Positions 37,889-46,482 of a DNA stretch of 64,000 bases are shown piece after piece. The number at the start of each line of letters is the position of its first letter. The first letter of the stretch is position 1. This DNA is from an uncultured Eubacteriales bacterium (GTDB lineage: Bacteria; Bacillota; Clostridia; Oscillospirales; Acutalibacteraceae): assembly GCA_934489895.1 (NCBI GenBank), contig CAKSST010000004.1:57157-121156 (forward strand), in the 5' to 3' direction. Below the pieces are notes generated by a model. It was not told the origin of the DNA. It saw nothing but the letters and a program-made list of their open reading frames with translations, and did no database searches. A program made the translations under genes and the position numbers.

Positions 37889-39748
37889 ATGGTTAAGACA
37901 TTAAAAGCACTTTTTACTATTGTTTTATCAGCAATTATTGTGTTAACATCTGTTGTATGCGGTTTCGCAACCTCCGACGAACTTGTTTATAACGATGAAG
38001 GATACATTGATAACTCATCATTGGTTACTCCTTGGGTACCTGACGACCAGGTTATGTTAGACGAGAATAATTGGCCCACATGGGTCAATGACCTCGTCAT
38101 TGCCGAAGCTCGTATTGAAAGGATGAGTGAAGGCGGCACAATAAAAAAAGAAGACGTTGAGCCTATGCTCAAGCATCTTGCAGAGGTCGGCGTTAACGGT
38201 CTTTGGGTAACTCCTATTGAGGATAAAGGTCTTGATACCATATCCTCCACCTACTGTAACATGGGTATTCACACAATTGACCCTTATCTCACAGGTCAGC
38301 TTCAAAAAGGCGAGCCCTACTCAAACTTCGGCGCAACCGAGGCCGATTATGATGAAGGACGCCGCAGAGTAAAAGAATTTGTTGATTTGTGCCATGACTA
38401 CAATATCCGCATTTTCTTCGATAAAGTTCCCTGGGGTGTAAGTAAGGTTGCTCCCATATATTTTGAAAATGAGGATTGGTTCAAAGGTGCTTCCACTTGG
38501 GGCGGCATGGACTTCAAACTTGACCATCCCGGAGTAATTGATTACTATTATACAGAGAACCGTGACTTTATAATCGAAACAGGCTGCGACGGTATCCGTT
38601 GGGACTTGGAACCCAGCTATTTCGGCTATGAGCTTTATGAAGATATGCACGCAGAGCTTAATTCAATGGGTATAAAGACACTTTTCTTCTCAGAAGACCA
38701 ATCTTTCCATGGCGGCAAAGCTTATGCTTTTGCACAGTACGGTGACGCTACGGGCCGCGGTGCATCTTCACAGTTTTCTTATGACTATTACTTCAATGAT
38801 ATTGACATTGTTGAAGCAGTTAAGACAGGCAAAAACATCGGTCACTCAATGCTCCGTGGTACAGGTGAATCAGGTCAGTACAGACACTATACCTACCAGA
38901 TTTCTTCACACGACTGCCTGTATTATCACGATGCAACTCCCGCAGCTTGGGGATATCAGTTCCTTTACGGTTCATTTATCCCGCTGTGGTATGTAGGCGA
39001 AGAGTGGAATTCTAATTTGGCACAAGGTTCCTGCTACAGCACACCTATTGCAAATTTTGCTGAGCAGATAGATGCAACGAAAGAAAGCCGCGCATATTAT
39101 GAAGAGGTTAAGGAACTTATTGCATACCGTTGGATTTACAAGGATATTATTAATGCCTCTACCGAAAATCACCGCGATACAAATATTTGTACCGCAAAGG
39201 TTAAGGGTACAACACTTGTACAGGGCTATGCACGTTACAAGGATAACAAAGGCTTTATTGTAGTACCCAATGTAAACGAAAACACAGATAAGCCTGTTGA
39301 AATGACCGTTGCAGTACCGCTTGAGCATATGGGCTTAAATAACTACACCAAGTACACACTTACAAATGTACGCACAGGTAAGGTTATGGTTCAGGGTGAC
39401 GCATCCAAGGTTACATCCTTTACCGATACTATTGATCATAATAATGTTGGCTTGTATTATCTTGTAGCGGAAGGCAAAATTGCTAAGCCCGAAGACAACA
39501 AGAATAATTATGAGCCCGTTGATACTGTAGAACCTGACGATGACAACAGCAATGATTTAGACACCGACGATGAGCTCAACGCCGATGACGGGGAAAAAGA
39601 AGTCATAAAGAAACTTATCAAGAAAAGGAAAAAGGTTGTACGGAACAGCGGATTCCCCGTATGGGCAATTATTGCTATTGCTGGCGGTATAGTTGTTCTC
39701 GGCAGTGTAGCTGCTGTAATTATCATTAAAAAACGCAGGAAAATTTAA
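37889..39748 (+). CDS. membrane-anchored GH13-like enzyme
   Basis: A 619-residue protein with an N-terminal signal peptide (~1-30) and a GH13-like catalytic domain at ~37-527. Residues 530-585 are acidic (Asp/Glu/Asn) then Lys-rich, and a membrane helix at ~588-612 ends in KKRRKI. The catalytic landmarks are VGVNGLWVTPIED, DKVPWGVSK (region I-like, lacking Asn-His), DGIRWDLEP (Asp239), FFSED (Glu269) and SSHDC (Asp342). Its domain start, DNSSLVTPWV, aligns with the point where the catalytic part begins inside the 1086- and 2418-aa proteins. The ATG lies one base after the stop of the 1986-aa gene, with AAAGGAGG inside that gene's end, so translation is coupled. Substrate unknown; alpha-glucan-type cleavage is inferred from fold. 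Confidence 0.78.
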   Translation: MVKTLKALFTIVLSAIIVLTSVVCGFATSDELVYNDEGYIDNSSLVTPWVPDDQVMLDENNWPTWVNDLVIAEARIERMSEGGTIKKEDVEPMLKHLAEVGVNGLWVTPIEDKGLDTISSTYCNMGIHTIDPYLTGQLQKGEPYSNFGATEADYDEGRRRVKEFVDLCHDYNIRIFFDKVPWGVSKVAPIYFENEDWFKGASTWGGMDFKLDHPGVIDYYYTENRDFIIETGCDGIRWDLEPSYFGYELYEDMHAELNSMGIKTLFFSEDQSFHGGKAYAFAQYGDATGRGASSQFSYDYYFNDIDIVEAVKTGKNIGHSMLRGTGESGQYRHYTYQISSHDCLYYHDATPAAWGYQFLYGSFIPLWYVGEEWNSNLAQGSCYSTPIANFAEQIDATKESRAYYEEVKELIAYRWIYKDIINASTENHRDTNICTAKVKGTTLVQGYARYKDNKGFIVVPNVNENTDKPVEMTVAVPLEHMGLNNYTKYTLTNVRTGKVMVQGDASKVTSFTDTIDHNNVGLYYLVAEGKIAKPEDNKNNYEPVDTVEPDDDNSNDLDTDDELNADDGEKEVIKKLIKKRKKVVRNSGFPVWAIIAIAGGIVVLGSVAAVIIIKKRRKI

Positions 39749-39753
39749 TCCTT

Positions 39754-39791
39754 TGACGAAACAAAGCAGGCAAAATTGCTTTGTTTCGTCA
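39754..39791 (+). terminator. hairpin after the 619-aa enzyme gene
   Basis: TGACGAAACAAAGCA pairs perfectly with TGCTTTGTTTCGTCA (15 bp, 8-base loop). There is no good T run after it, so it may be a weak terminator or an RNA-stabilising structure that lowers expression of the lipoprotein gene. Confidence 0.6.
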
Positions 39792-39904
39792 CTCGAATTT
39801 ATCAATAATTTTGCCTAAGAAAATGTTTTGCTTTTAACCGCGTATTAATAAGAGGCACTTTTAATTAGGTATTAATTATATTATTATGAAAAGGAGAAAT
39901 ATGT

Positions 39905-41446
39905 ATGAAGACAACAGTAAAGCGTATCCTTGCTCTTCTAATGGCTTTTGCAATGTGCTTTATCGCAGTAGGATGCAAATCAGAGCCTGAGTATGAAAGC
40001 TATTTATCATACGCTTATGAAGAAGTAGATACCTCTAGTGATGTTGAACAAAGCACATCTTCTAAAAAGGAAGGGACAAACAAAAACTCTTCTAAGAAGC
40101 CCGGCAAATCTTCTAAGAAAACACCTTCTAAGACACCGTCTAAAGAAAACACAGTAAATGTAAAGGGTTACAACTTTACGATCCAGTCAGCTTGGATGGC
40201 AAAATCAGCAAAAGATGCTGTTATGGAGCAGGAGAAATCCTTCTATAAAGTTGCTTCCCAGATTCAAAAAAAGTACGGCTGTACCATTGAGGTTACAAGC
40301 GGTAACATGACAATGGATAATATGAGAACCCTCATAATGTCCGGTTCAAAAGTTGCTGACGCAGTTGACCTTATGACAGAGCAGTTGCTTTCCTACGCAG
40401 CAGCAGGCTTTATTGTTCCTTGGGAAAAAGCAGGCATTGATGCAACAAGCAACAATTATGTTCAGGGTTACACCAAGATGGCAACTATAGGCGGCAAACA
40501 TTACGGCGTAAGCTACATGCGCGCACCTGAAGCTCGTATGAGCGTTGTATTCAACAAGGGTGTACTTAACTCTGCAGGTATCAACGCTGACGGTATCTAT
40601 GATTTGGTTAAGGCTAAAAAGTGGAACTGGGAAACTCTTAGAAGCTATGCAAAGACAGTTGTTGCTAAAAACACCAACAACAATGTAACTTCCGTTTGGG
40701 GCGTTGGCGGCTGGTTTGATAAATTCATCCGCGGTCTGTATGTTTCTAACGGCGCAACTCTTGCAGCTGTTAAGGACGGCAAGGGCGTTACAACATTTGC
40801 TTCTAATAATATGAAAGAAGCTCTTAATTTCGCAAGCCAGCTCATTAATGTGGATAAGGTTTACGATGCAAACAAATACAGAAATGCTGACAGTTTTGAT
40901 ATGACCGATAACGGAGACTATAACGATCAGTTCCAGGCCGGTAAGCTTGCCTTCCTTTTCCAAGAAACCTATTGGGTATCTAAATACTTCAACAAGGGCT
41001 TTGATTATGGTATTGTTCCCGTACCTATGGGTCCCAAGGCTTCTAACTATGCTACTGAGTCAGGTAAAGCTCGTGTATTGACATTAACATCTACAAATGC
41101 TAAGTCAAAGACTCTTGACAAGACAGCATTCATTCTTACCAAACTGGCTGAAGGCTGTGCAGCCGGCGGCGACATCAATGCTAAGTATGACGGCGAGAGC
41201 TGGTGGCAGTATGACCTCAAACAGGAGTACTTCCGCAATGACCGGGATAAGAACCTTGAAATGTACAACATCCTTCTTGATACAGCTACTATTGACTACG
41301 GTGTAACAACAACATTAAAGGAAGCTTTTGATAAGACTGTTACAAGAGACGCTATATTCTGCAACAAGAGTTCAATTGAATCTGCAATTCAGAGCATCGG
41401 TTCACAGTATGATCAGGCTGTTTCAAAAGCATTTACTTTTAAATAA
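39905..41446 (+). CDS. extracellular solute-binding lipoprotein (ABC sugar-binding, family 1 type)
   Basis: A 513-residue lipoprotein. The signal peptide ends in a lipobox with Cys24 (AVGC). A Ser/Lys/Thr-rich linker (~50-82) holds the domain off the membrane. The rest resembles family 1 solute-binding proteins of carbohydrate ABC importers (TMDNMRTLIMSGSKVADAVDL, AAGFIVPWE, MSVVFNKGVLNSAG, WNWETLRSYAKTV, FLFQETYWVSKYFN, YGIVPVPMGPK). No permease or ATPase gene is next to it. It directly follows the 1986/619-aa pair and probably captures their products; the sugar is unknown. An AAAAGGAG site precedes the ATG. Confidence 0.83.
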   Translation: MKTTVKRILALLMAFAMCFIAVGCKSEPEYESYLSYAYEEVDTSSDVEQSTSSKKEGTNKNSSKKPGKSSKKTPSKTPSKENTVNVKGYNFTIQSAWMAKSAKDAVMEQEKSFYKVASQIQKKYGCTIEVTSGNMTMDNMRTLIMSGSKVADAVDLMTEQLLSYAAAGFIVPWEKAGIDATSNNYVQGYTKMATIGGKHYGVSYMRAPEARMSVVFNKGVLNSAGINADGIYDLVKAKKWNWETLRSYAKTVVAKNTNNNVTSVWGVGGWFDKFIRGLYVSNGATLAAVKDGKGVTTFASNNMKEALNFASQLINVDKVYDANKYRNADSFDMTDNGDYNDQFQAGKLAFLFQETYWVSKYFNKGFDYGIVPVPMGPKASNYATESGKARVLTLTSTNAKSKTLDKTAFILTKLAEGCAAGGDINAKYDGESWWQYDLKQEYFRNDRDKNLEMYNILLDTATIDYGVTTTLKEAFDKTVTRDAIFCNKSSIESAIQSIGSQYDQAVSKAFTFK

Positions 41447-41479
41447 GAAGTGATTGAATAATTAAAAACGGCGAACGTA

Positions 41480-41507
41480 GGCGTAGTGTCCTTATGGACA
41501 CTACGCC
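41480..41507 (+). terminator. intrinsic terminator after the lipoprotein gene
   Basis: A perfect 12-bp stem, GGCGTAGTGTCC / GGACACTACGCC, around a 4-base loop, followed by GGTTTTATT. It also forms one end of repeat copy 2. Confidence 0.78.
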
Positions 41508-41802
41508 GGTTTTATTCGCATAGCTGCGAGTGATATTGCTTCGCAGTGGTATATTATGCTACGCATAGTTTTATTACCATCGGCAGTTTTTAAGGCGAAT
41601 AGAATAAAACTGAAGCCGATAGATTTCAATAAAACTTTTTCGCAGGAAAAATAAAACTCTGTATGTAAGTACAGAATAAAACTTGTTTTGAGATTGGTTA
41701 TTCGGGTTTTGTGTTCCTCTAACAAATGGAATTTAGTATCCAAATTTCCTGTTCGTCAAGGTATAAGAAAAAAGATGTGCAGAAAATTTGCACATCTTTT
41801 TT
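41480..41802 (+). repeat. repeated intergenic element, copy 2
   Basis: The plus-strand counterpart of 25731-26056. It has the hairpin at 41480-41507, TGCTTCGCAG-type text, several AATAAAACT units, GCAGTTTTTAAGGCGAATA, AGTACAGAATAAAACTTG, and a closing AAAAAAGATGTGCAG / TTGCACATCTTTTTT hairpin at 41767-41802. The two copies agree in order and in many 15-20 base blocks but differ in detail. No coding frame. Confidence 0.6.
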
Positions 41803-41861
41803 CGGACTTTAGAGTACAACTCTTAATGTTCATTGTTTTTAGTTTTTATAATAAGTTTAAT

Positions 41862-42428
41862 TTATATTATTTCAAGATGCTCAAGCAATATTTTGGCGCC
41901 TATAATAATCAATACAGCGCCGCCGAAAAATTCTGCCTTGCTTTTAAAGCGCGCGCCGAAAACATTGCCAAGCCGCACACCAAAGGCTGAAAATACAAAG
42001 GTTATAACGCCAATAATGGCCACCGCAGGAATAATGCCACAGGCAAGCTCTAAACAAGAGAAGGTTATGCCAACCGCCAAAGCATCAATGCTGGTGGCTA
42101 TTGCAAGTAACAACATACTTTTTGCGCCAAAGCAATCGTTAACCTCTTTAGTTTCTTTTGATAAGGCTTCTTTTATCATATTTCCGCCTATAAGCAGAAG
42201 CAAAACAAAGGCAATCCAATGGTCAAACTGCTTTACAAAACCCGCAAAGGTTTGACCTACCAAAAAACCTATTAATGGCATTAATGCCTGAAAGCCGCCA
42301 AACCAGGCGCCCGCTGTTAAGGATTGTTTTAAGCTTGCCTTTTGGACGGACAGCCCCTTGCAGATTGCAACGGCAAAGGCATCCATCGACAACGCGACGG
42401 CGGTTGAGATTATTTCCCAAATTTCCAT
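41862..42428 (-). CDS. mntP: manganese efflux pump MntP
   Basis: A 188-residue membrane protein with six predicted helices in two homologous halves. The signatures SMDAFAVAICKG (near 14-25) and SIDALAVGITFS (near 113-124) carry the conserved aspartates of the MntP (YebN) family, which exports Mn2+. Length is normal. It is divergent from the AEC transporter gene with only ~84 bp between them. There is no room for the Mn2+-sensing yybP-ykoY riboswitch often found upstream of mntP. An AAAGGTGC site precedes the ATG. Confidence 0.92.
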   Translation of the reverse strand: MEIWEIISTAVALSMDAFAVAICKGLSVQKASLKQSLTAGAWFGGFQALMPLIGFLVGQTFAGFVKQFDHWIAFVLLLLIGGNMIKEALSKETKEVNDCFGAKSMLLLAIATSIDALAVGITFSCLELACGIIPAVAIIGVITFVFSAFGVRLGNVFGARFKSKAEFFGGAVLIIIGAKILLEHLEII

Positions 42429-42456
42429 AAAAGCACCTTTCCTTTTTTAAAACAGA

Positions 42457-42485
42457 TTGAATGATTCTGCAATATGTGTTAAAAT
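42457..42485 (+). promoter_or_regulatory. promoter of the AEC transporter-queH operon
   Basis: TTGAAT (42457-42462), 17-base spacer, TAAAAT (42480-42485), 28 bp before the TTG start. Confidence 0.55.
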
Positions 42486-42512
42486 ATCTAAAAAATATAG
42501 GAGATAAATATT

Positions 42513-43511
42513 TTGAATGTATTTCTTTTTGCCGCAAATGCGGTAGCACCTATTGTTATATTAATGCTTGTAGGATATTTTTTAAAACTGAGCGGTGCCT
42601 TTAAAGAGGATTTCTTTAAGCATGGGAATAAGCTTGTTTTCCGCGTTGCACTGCCTGTAATGCTGTTTTTTAATATATATAATGTTGAAACATTGAGTGA
42701 TATTAACTGGGTCACTGTGATTTTTGCAATAGCAATAACTCTGATTTTATTTGCTGCAGGTTTTGTCAGCACGTTTTTTATTAAGGATAAAAGCCAAAAG
42801 GGTGTTATATGGCAAAACTTTTTCAGAGCAAATACCGCCATTATCGGAATACCGCTTGCGATATCTTTAGGCGGGGAAGCGGCATTGCCCGTAATATCTA
42901 TACTTTCTGCTTTTTGCGTTACCGCCTACAATGTTCTCTCAATTGTAGCTTTGTCATTATATACTGATGGCGGCAAAAAAACAAGCGAGGGTGATTTTGC
43001 TAAAAAAATGTTTACAAATCCATTGCTCATTGCAATAATTGCAGGCTTGCTTGCGGTATTTGTTCGCAGCCTACTGCCTTTAAACCAGGCTGATGAGCCT
43101 GTGTTTACAATTAAAAACAACCTGCCCTTTGTTTACACAGCTTTGGAACTTATTTCAAATATGACAACACCTTTTTCTTTGATTGTGCTTGGCGGCTTGT
43201 TCTCCTTCAGCGCGGTGCGCAAATTAAAGAGTCAGATAATAATAGGCACGATGTCGCGTATAGTTGTTGCGCCCGTTATCGGCATAGGTTTTGCTTTACT
43301 GTTAAAGGATGTATTCAATTTTGGCGCTCCCGAGTTTGCTGCTTTTGTTTCAATGTTCTGCCCGCCTGCTGCGGTTTCAGGTCTTGCTATGGCGGCTGAA
43401 ATGAAAAATGATGACCGTCTTGCAGGACAGCTTGTTGTGTGGACAACAGTATTTTCTACATTTACAATCTACTTTACTACCGTAATATTAAAATTTTGTA
43501 AGGTTATATAA
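42513..43511 (+). CDS. AEC-family transporter (auxin efflux carrier type permease)
   Basis: A 332-residue hydrophobic protein with about ten helices in two five-helix halves. The pattern IVILMLVGYFLKLSGAF at the N-terminus and FFRANTAIIGIPLA mid-protein is that of AEC/MleP-type permeases, which move organic acids such as malate. The substrate is not determinable. The start is TTG at 42513, nine bases after TAGGAG; the ATG four bases on is out of frame. It is followed 2 bp later by queH, probably co-transcribed. Confidence 0.85.
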   Translation: MNVFLFAANAVAPIVILMLVGYFLKLSGAFKEDFFKHGNKLVFRVALPVMLFFNIYNVETLSDINWVTVIFAIAITLILFAAGFVSTFFIKDKSQKGVIWQNFFRANTAIIGIPLAISLGGEAALPVISILSAFCVTAYNVLSIVALSLYTDGGKKTSEGDFAKKMFTNPLLIAIIAGLLAVFVRSLLPLNQADEPVFTIKNNLPFVYTALELISNMTTPFSLIVLGGLFSFSAVRKLKSQIIIGTMSRIVVAPVIGIGFALLLKDVFNFGAPEFAAFVSMFCPPAAVSGLAMAAEMKNDDRLAGQLVVWTTVFSTFTIYFTTVILKFCKVI

Positions 43512-43513
43512 AA

Positions 43514-44107
43514 ATGGAAAATTATCGTCTTATTTTGGAAAGAACACTTGAGAATATAAAGCAAAGCGGCAAAAAGCCCACGTTACTGCTGCATAGCTGC
43601 TGCGGTCCCTGTAGCTCGGCAGTGTTAGAGCAGCTTTGTGAATACTTTGATATAACGGTATATTTTTATAATCCTAATATTGATACGCTTGGAGAGCACG
43701 AGCGGCGTTTTGAAGCCCAAAAGCATATTATAGAATCTTTGCCGCAGGCAAAGGATGTTAAGCTGATTAAGGGCGAATATGACCATAACGGCTTTTTAAA
43801 AGCAGTTTTGGGATACGAGAATGACCGCGAGGGCGGCACACGCTGCACGAAATGCTTTGAATACCGCTTAAAATCCGCGCGCGATATGGCAAGCGGTTAT
43901 GATTGGTTTGCTACAACGCTGACCGTAAGCCCGCATAAAAATGCCGTTGTAATAAATACGGTGGGGCAAGGGCTTGAAAACGGCGGCGCAAAATATTTAA
44001 TTTCTGATTTTAAAAAGAAAGAAGGATACAAACGCTCAATACAGCTGTCAAAGCAATATGATCTGTACAGGCAGATGTATTGCGGATGTGAGTTTTCAAA
44101 GCAATAA
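43514..44107 (+). CDS. queH: epoxyqueuosine reductase QueH
   Basis: A 197-residue protein of the former DUF208 family, which performs the last step of queuosine synthesis (epoxyqueuosine to queuosine in tRNA) in place of QueG. The metal/cluster-binding cysteines stand in HSCCGPCSSAV (near 27-37), GGTRCTKCFEYRL (near 106-118) and YRQMYCGCEFS at the C-terminus. Length fits. The start lies two bases after the AEC gene stop. No other queuosine gene is in the window. Confidence 0.92.
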   Translation: MENYRLILERTLENIKQSGKKPTLLLHSCCGPCSSAVLEQLCEYFDITVYFYNPNIDTLGEHERRFEAQKHIIESLPQAKDVKLIKGEYDHNGFLKAVLGYENDREGGTRCTKCFEYRLKSARDMASGYDWFATTLTVSPHKNAVVINTVGQGLENGGAKYLISDFKKKEGYKRSIQLSKQYDLYRQMYCGCEFSKQ

Positions 44108-44140
44108 AAAAGGAATGTCCAGTTTTGAACATTCCTTTTT
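44106..44140. terminator. bidirectional terminator between queH and the EF-G-like gene
   Basis: AAAAAGGAATGT / ACATTCCTTTTT around a ~10-base loop. A runs on one side and T runs on the other make it usable by both converging genes. Confidence 0.85.
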
Positions 44141-44155
44141 TGTTTTATATGTCGC

Positions 44156-46213
44156 TTATTGTTCGGCTTTGGCTGCTTCAATAACTTTTTGCGCTACCTG
44201 CGGTGGAGCGTCTTCGTAACGGTCAAATTCAAAGGTGAATACAGCTCTGCCTTGTGTTATTGAACGCATAGCTGTTGAAAAATTGCTCATTTCAGCCATT
44301 GGAACATCTGCAATAATTTCCTGCAATCCGTCATCAAGCGGGTTCATACCAGAAACTCTGCCGCGGCGTTTGTTGATATCACCAATAACGTCGCCCATGT
44401 AGCTTTCGGGAATGGTTACAACCAATCTGCCGATAGGCTCAAGCAGTATGGGGTTAGCCTTGGGGATACCCTCTTTGTAAGCAATGGCGGCTGCCAGCTT
44501 AAAGGACATTTCGCTTGAGTCAACAGGGTGATAAGAGCCGTCATAAAGCGTTGCCTTAACGCCTACCATCGGGTAGCCTGCAAGAACGCCTTTGTTTATA
44601 CATTCTTTAAGACCTTTTTCAACAGCAGGGAAGAAGTTTTTGGGAACAGAACCGCCGAAAACTTCTTCGGCAAACTCTAATCCGTCGCTATCGCAGGGCT
44701 CAAAACGAATCCATACATCGCCAAACTGGCCGTGACCGCCCGACTGTTTTTTATGTCTTCCCTGAACCTCAACGCTCTTGCGTATGGTTTCACGGTAGGG
44801 AACCTTGGGCGCTTTAAGAATAACGTCAACACCAAACTTGGATTTTAACTTTGATACTATAACATCAATATGCTGTTCGCCTAAGCCTGAAAGCAGCTGC
44901 TCTCTGGTTTCGGGGTTGGTGCCAAAGGAGATGGTGGGATCTTCTTCCATAAGCCTTGCAAGACCGCTTGCAATTTTTTCTTCATCACCCTTTTGCTTGG
45001 GATACACCGCAAGTGAAAGCGAAGCTTTGGGATAGCGGGGAGTTATGATTGATGCGCCAAATTCGGGTGCGCAGAGCGTATCCCCCGAAACAACATCGCC
45101 TAATTTTGCTACAGAGGCAATATCGCCCGCAATTACATAATCGGCATCCTCTTGTTTGCCGCCTTTAACCCACATAAGTTTACCAAGCTTTTCTTCCTTG
45201 CCTGTACGCATATTTGTAAGGCGCATATCAGCCTTTATTGTGCCGCTCATTACCTTAAAGTATGACAGCTTACCGACAAAGGGGTCGGCAATTGTTTTGA
45301 AAACAAGTAAAGCCGGGGGACCTGCGGGGTCGCAGGCTACGTTAACAACCTCGTCGCCTTTTTTGGCTTTATAAACAACCTCAGATGCGCCGGGCAGCAT
45401 TTTTGCCATAATATCAACAAGCAGGGGAACACCCTCGCCGGTCTGACCTGAGCCGCAGAATACAGGGCAAATTTCGCGACGTTTAATGCCCATGTTCAAA
45501 GCGTTAATTTTCTCTTCGGGAGTAAAGGTTACACCCTCGAAGAATTTTTCCATCAAGGATTCGTCTGTTGTGGCAAGAGCCTCACGCATTTCGCTCCAGG
45601 CATACTCAATGTCCGGGTTTGTGGGCACTTCGCTGTGTTCAACGGCATTAATGCCGTTGAATGTATAGGATTTGTTATGTATTAAGTCAACATAGCAAAC
45701 AATTTTGTCACCCTCAATATAAGGCACGACGCAGGGGCAAAGGCTTTTACCAACCTTTTTTCTCAGATCATGATAAACATCATAATAATGTGTGGGAGCA
45801 ACGTCCAACTTACCTATAAAGAAAAAAACGGGCTTATCATATTTAACCGAGCGGTCATAGCATTGCTCTGTTCCTACAAACACGCCTGAACGTGCAGAAA
45901 CAAATATTAAAGCCGAACCGCAGGCTGATATGCCTTCTGTGATACCGCCTGCAAAGTCAAACTGACCGGGAGCATCGATAATATTTATTTTAACGCCATT
46001 TGTTTCTATCGGATAAACAGCGGTGTTTATTGAAACCTTACGCTTCTTTTCCTCAGGATCAAAATCCATAACGGTAGTTGAGTCTGCTATCTTACCGATG
46101 CGGTCGGTTGCCTTTCCATAATATAAAATGGCATCTGCCAAAGTTGTTTTACCGCTGCCACCGTGGCCTAACAGCACAACATTCCGTAATTTGTCTGCGG
46201 AATACTGCTTCAT
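44156..46213 (-). CDS. EF-G-like translational GTPase (FusA2-type) with altered G motifs
   Basis: A 685-residue protein of the elongation factor G superfamily with the full domain series. G1 is GHGGSGKTT (16-24), the form seen in EF-G-like paralogues rather than in true EF-G (AHIDAGKTT). G3 is DAPGQFDF (80-87), where EF-G has His after the Gly. G4 is GKLD (134-137) instead of NKxD. Domain IV carries the KKQSGGHGQFGDVWIRFEP segment, and the C-terminus the EF-G-like MGDVIGDINKRRGRV. It is likely a paralogue of unknown ribosomal role; canonical fusA should be elsewhere. A promoter and normal ribosome site precede it. Confidence 0.85.
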   Translation of the reverse strand: MKQYSADKLRNVVLLGHGGSGKTTLADAILYYGKATDRIGKIADSTTVMDFDPEEKKRKVSINTAVYPIETNGVKINIIDAPGQFDFAGGITEGISACGSALIFVSARSGVFVGTEQCYDRSVKYDKPVFFFIGKLDVAPTHYYDVYHDLRKKVGKSLCPCVVPYIEGDKIVCYVDLIHNKSYTFNGINAVEHSEVPTNPDIEYAWSEMREALATTDESLMEKFFEGVTFTPEEKINALNMGIKRREICPVFCGSGQTGEGVPLLVDIMAKMLPGASEVVYKAKKGDEVVNVACDPAGPPALLVFKTIADPFVGKLSYFKVMSGTIKADMRLTNMRTGKEEKLGKLMWVKGGKQEDADYVIAGDIASVAKLGDVVSGDTLCAPEFGASIITPRYPKASLSLAVYPKQKGDEEKIASGLARLMEEDPTISFGTNPETREQLLSGLGEQHIDVIVSKLKSKFGVDVILKAPKVPYRETIRKSVEVQGRHKKQSGGHGQFGDVWIRFEPCDSDGLEFAEEVFGGSVPKNFFPAVEKGLKECINKGVLAGYPMVGVKATLYDGSYHPVDSSEMSFKLAAAIAYKEGIPKANPILLEPIGRLVVTIPESYMGDVIGDINKRRGRVSGMNPLDDGLQEIIADVPMAEMSNFSTAMRSITQGRAVFTFEFDRYEDAPPQVAQKVIEAAKAEQ

Positions 46214-46259
46214 AATAATACACCCTTTCGTATATAAAATAGTTTTAAACTATAAAAGC

Positions 46260-46288
46260 ATTGTATCATATGTTTTTGTTGATTTCAA
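46260..46288 (-). promoter_or_regulatory. promoter of the EF-G-like gene
   Basis: On the minus strand TTGAAA (46288-46283), 17-base spacer, TACAAT (46265-46260), about 47 bp before the start codon. Confidence 0.65.
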
Positions 46289-46482
46289 CTAATTTTTATA
46301 AGAAATTACAATAACTTTTGTGCAACAAGCAAATAAAAAGCAATTGAGATTTTTACAGAGAAAAAGTATCAAAAATGTAATTATTGTAATTAATTTGGAA
46401 TAAAACTGTTACCCAAATGAAAAGACTTTTTTAACTTAAAGCTATATAATAATTATATAAAGACTTTAAGGAGGTGCAAAGT

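Noticed and set aside
37561..39700. Sortase anchoring of the 1986- and 619-aa proteins
   Set aside because: Both end in a membrane helix and basic tail, but neither has an LPxTG-like motif before the helix, so simple membrane anchoring is preferred.
42429..42512. Manganese riboswitch (yybP-ykoY) upstream of mntP
   Set aside because: Only 84 bases separate the divergent genes and no conserved riboswitch core or terminator is seen.
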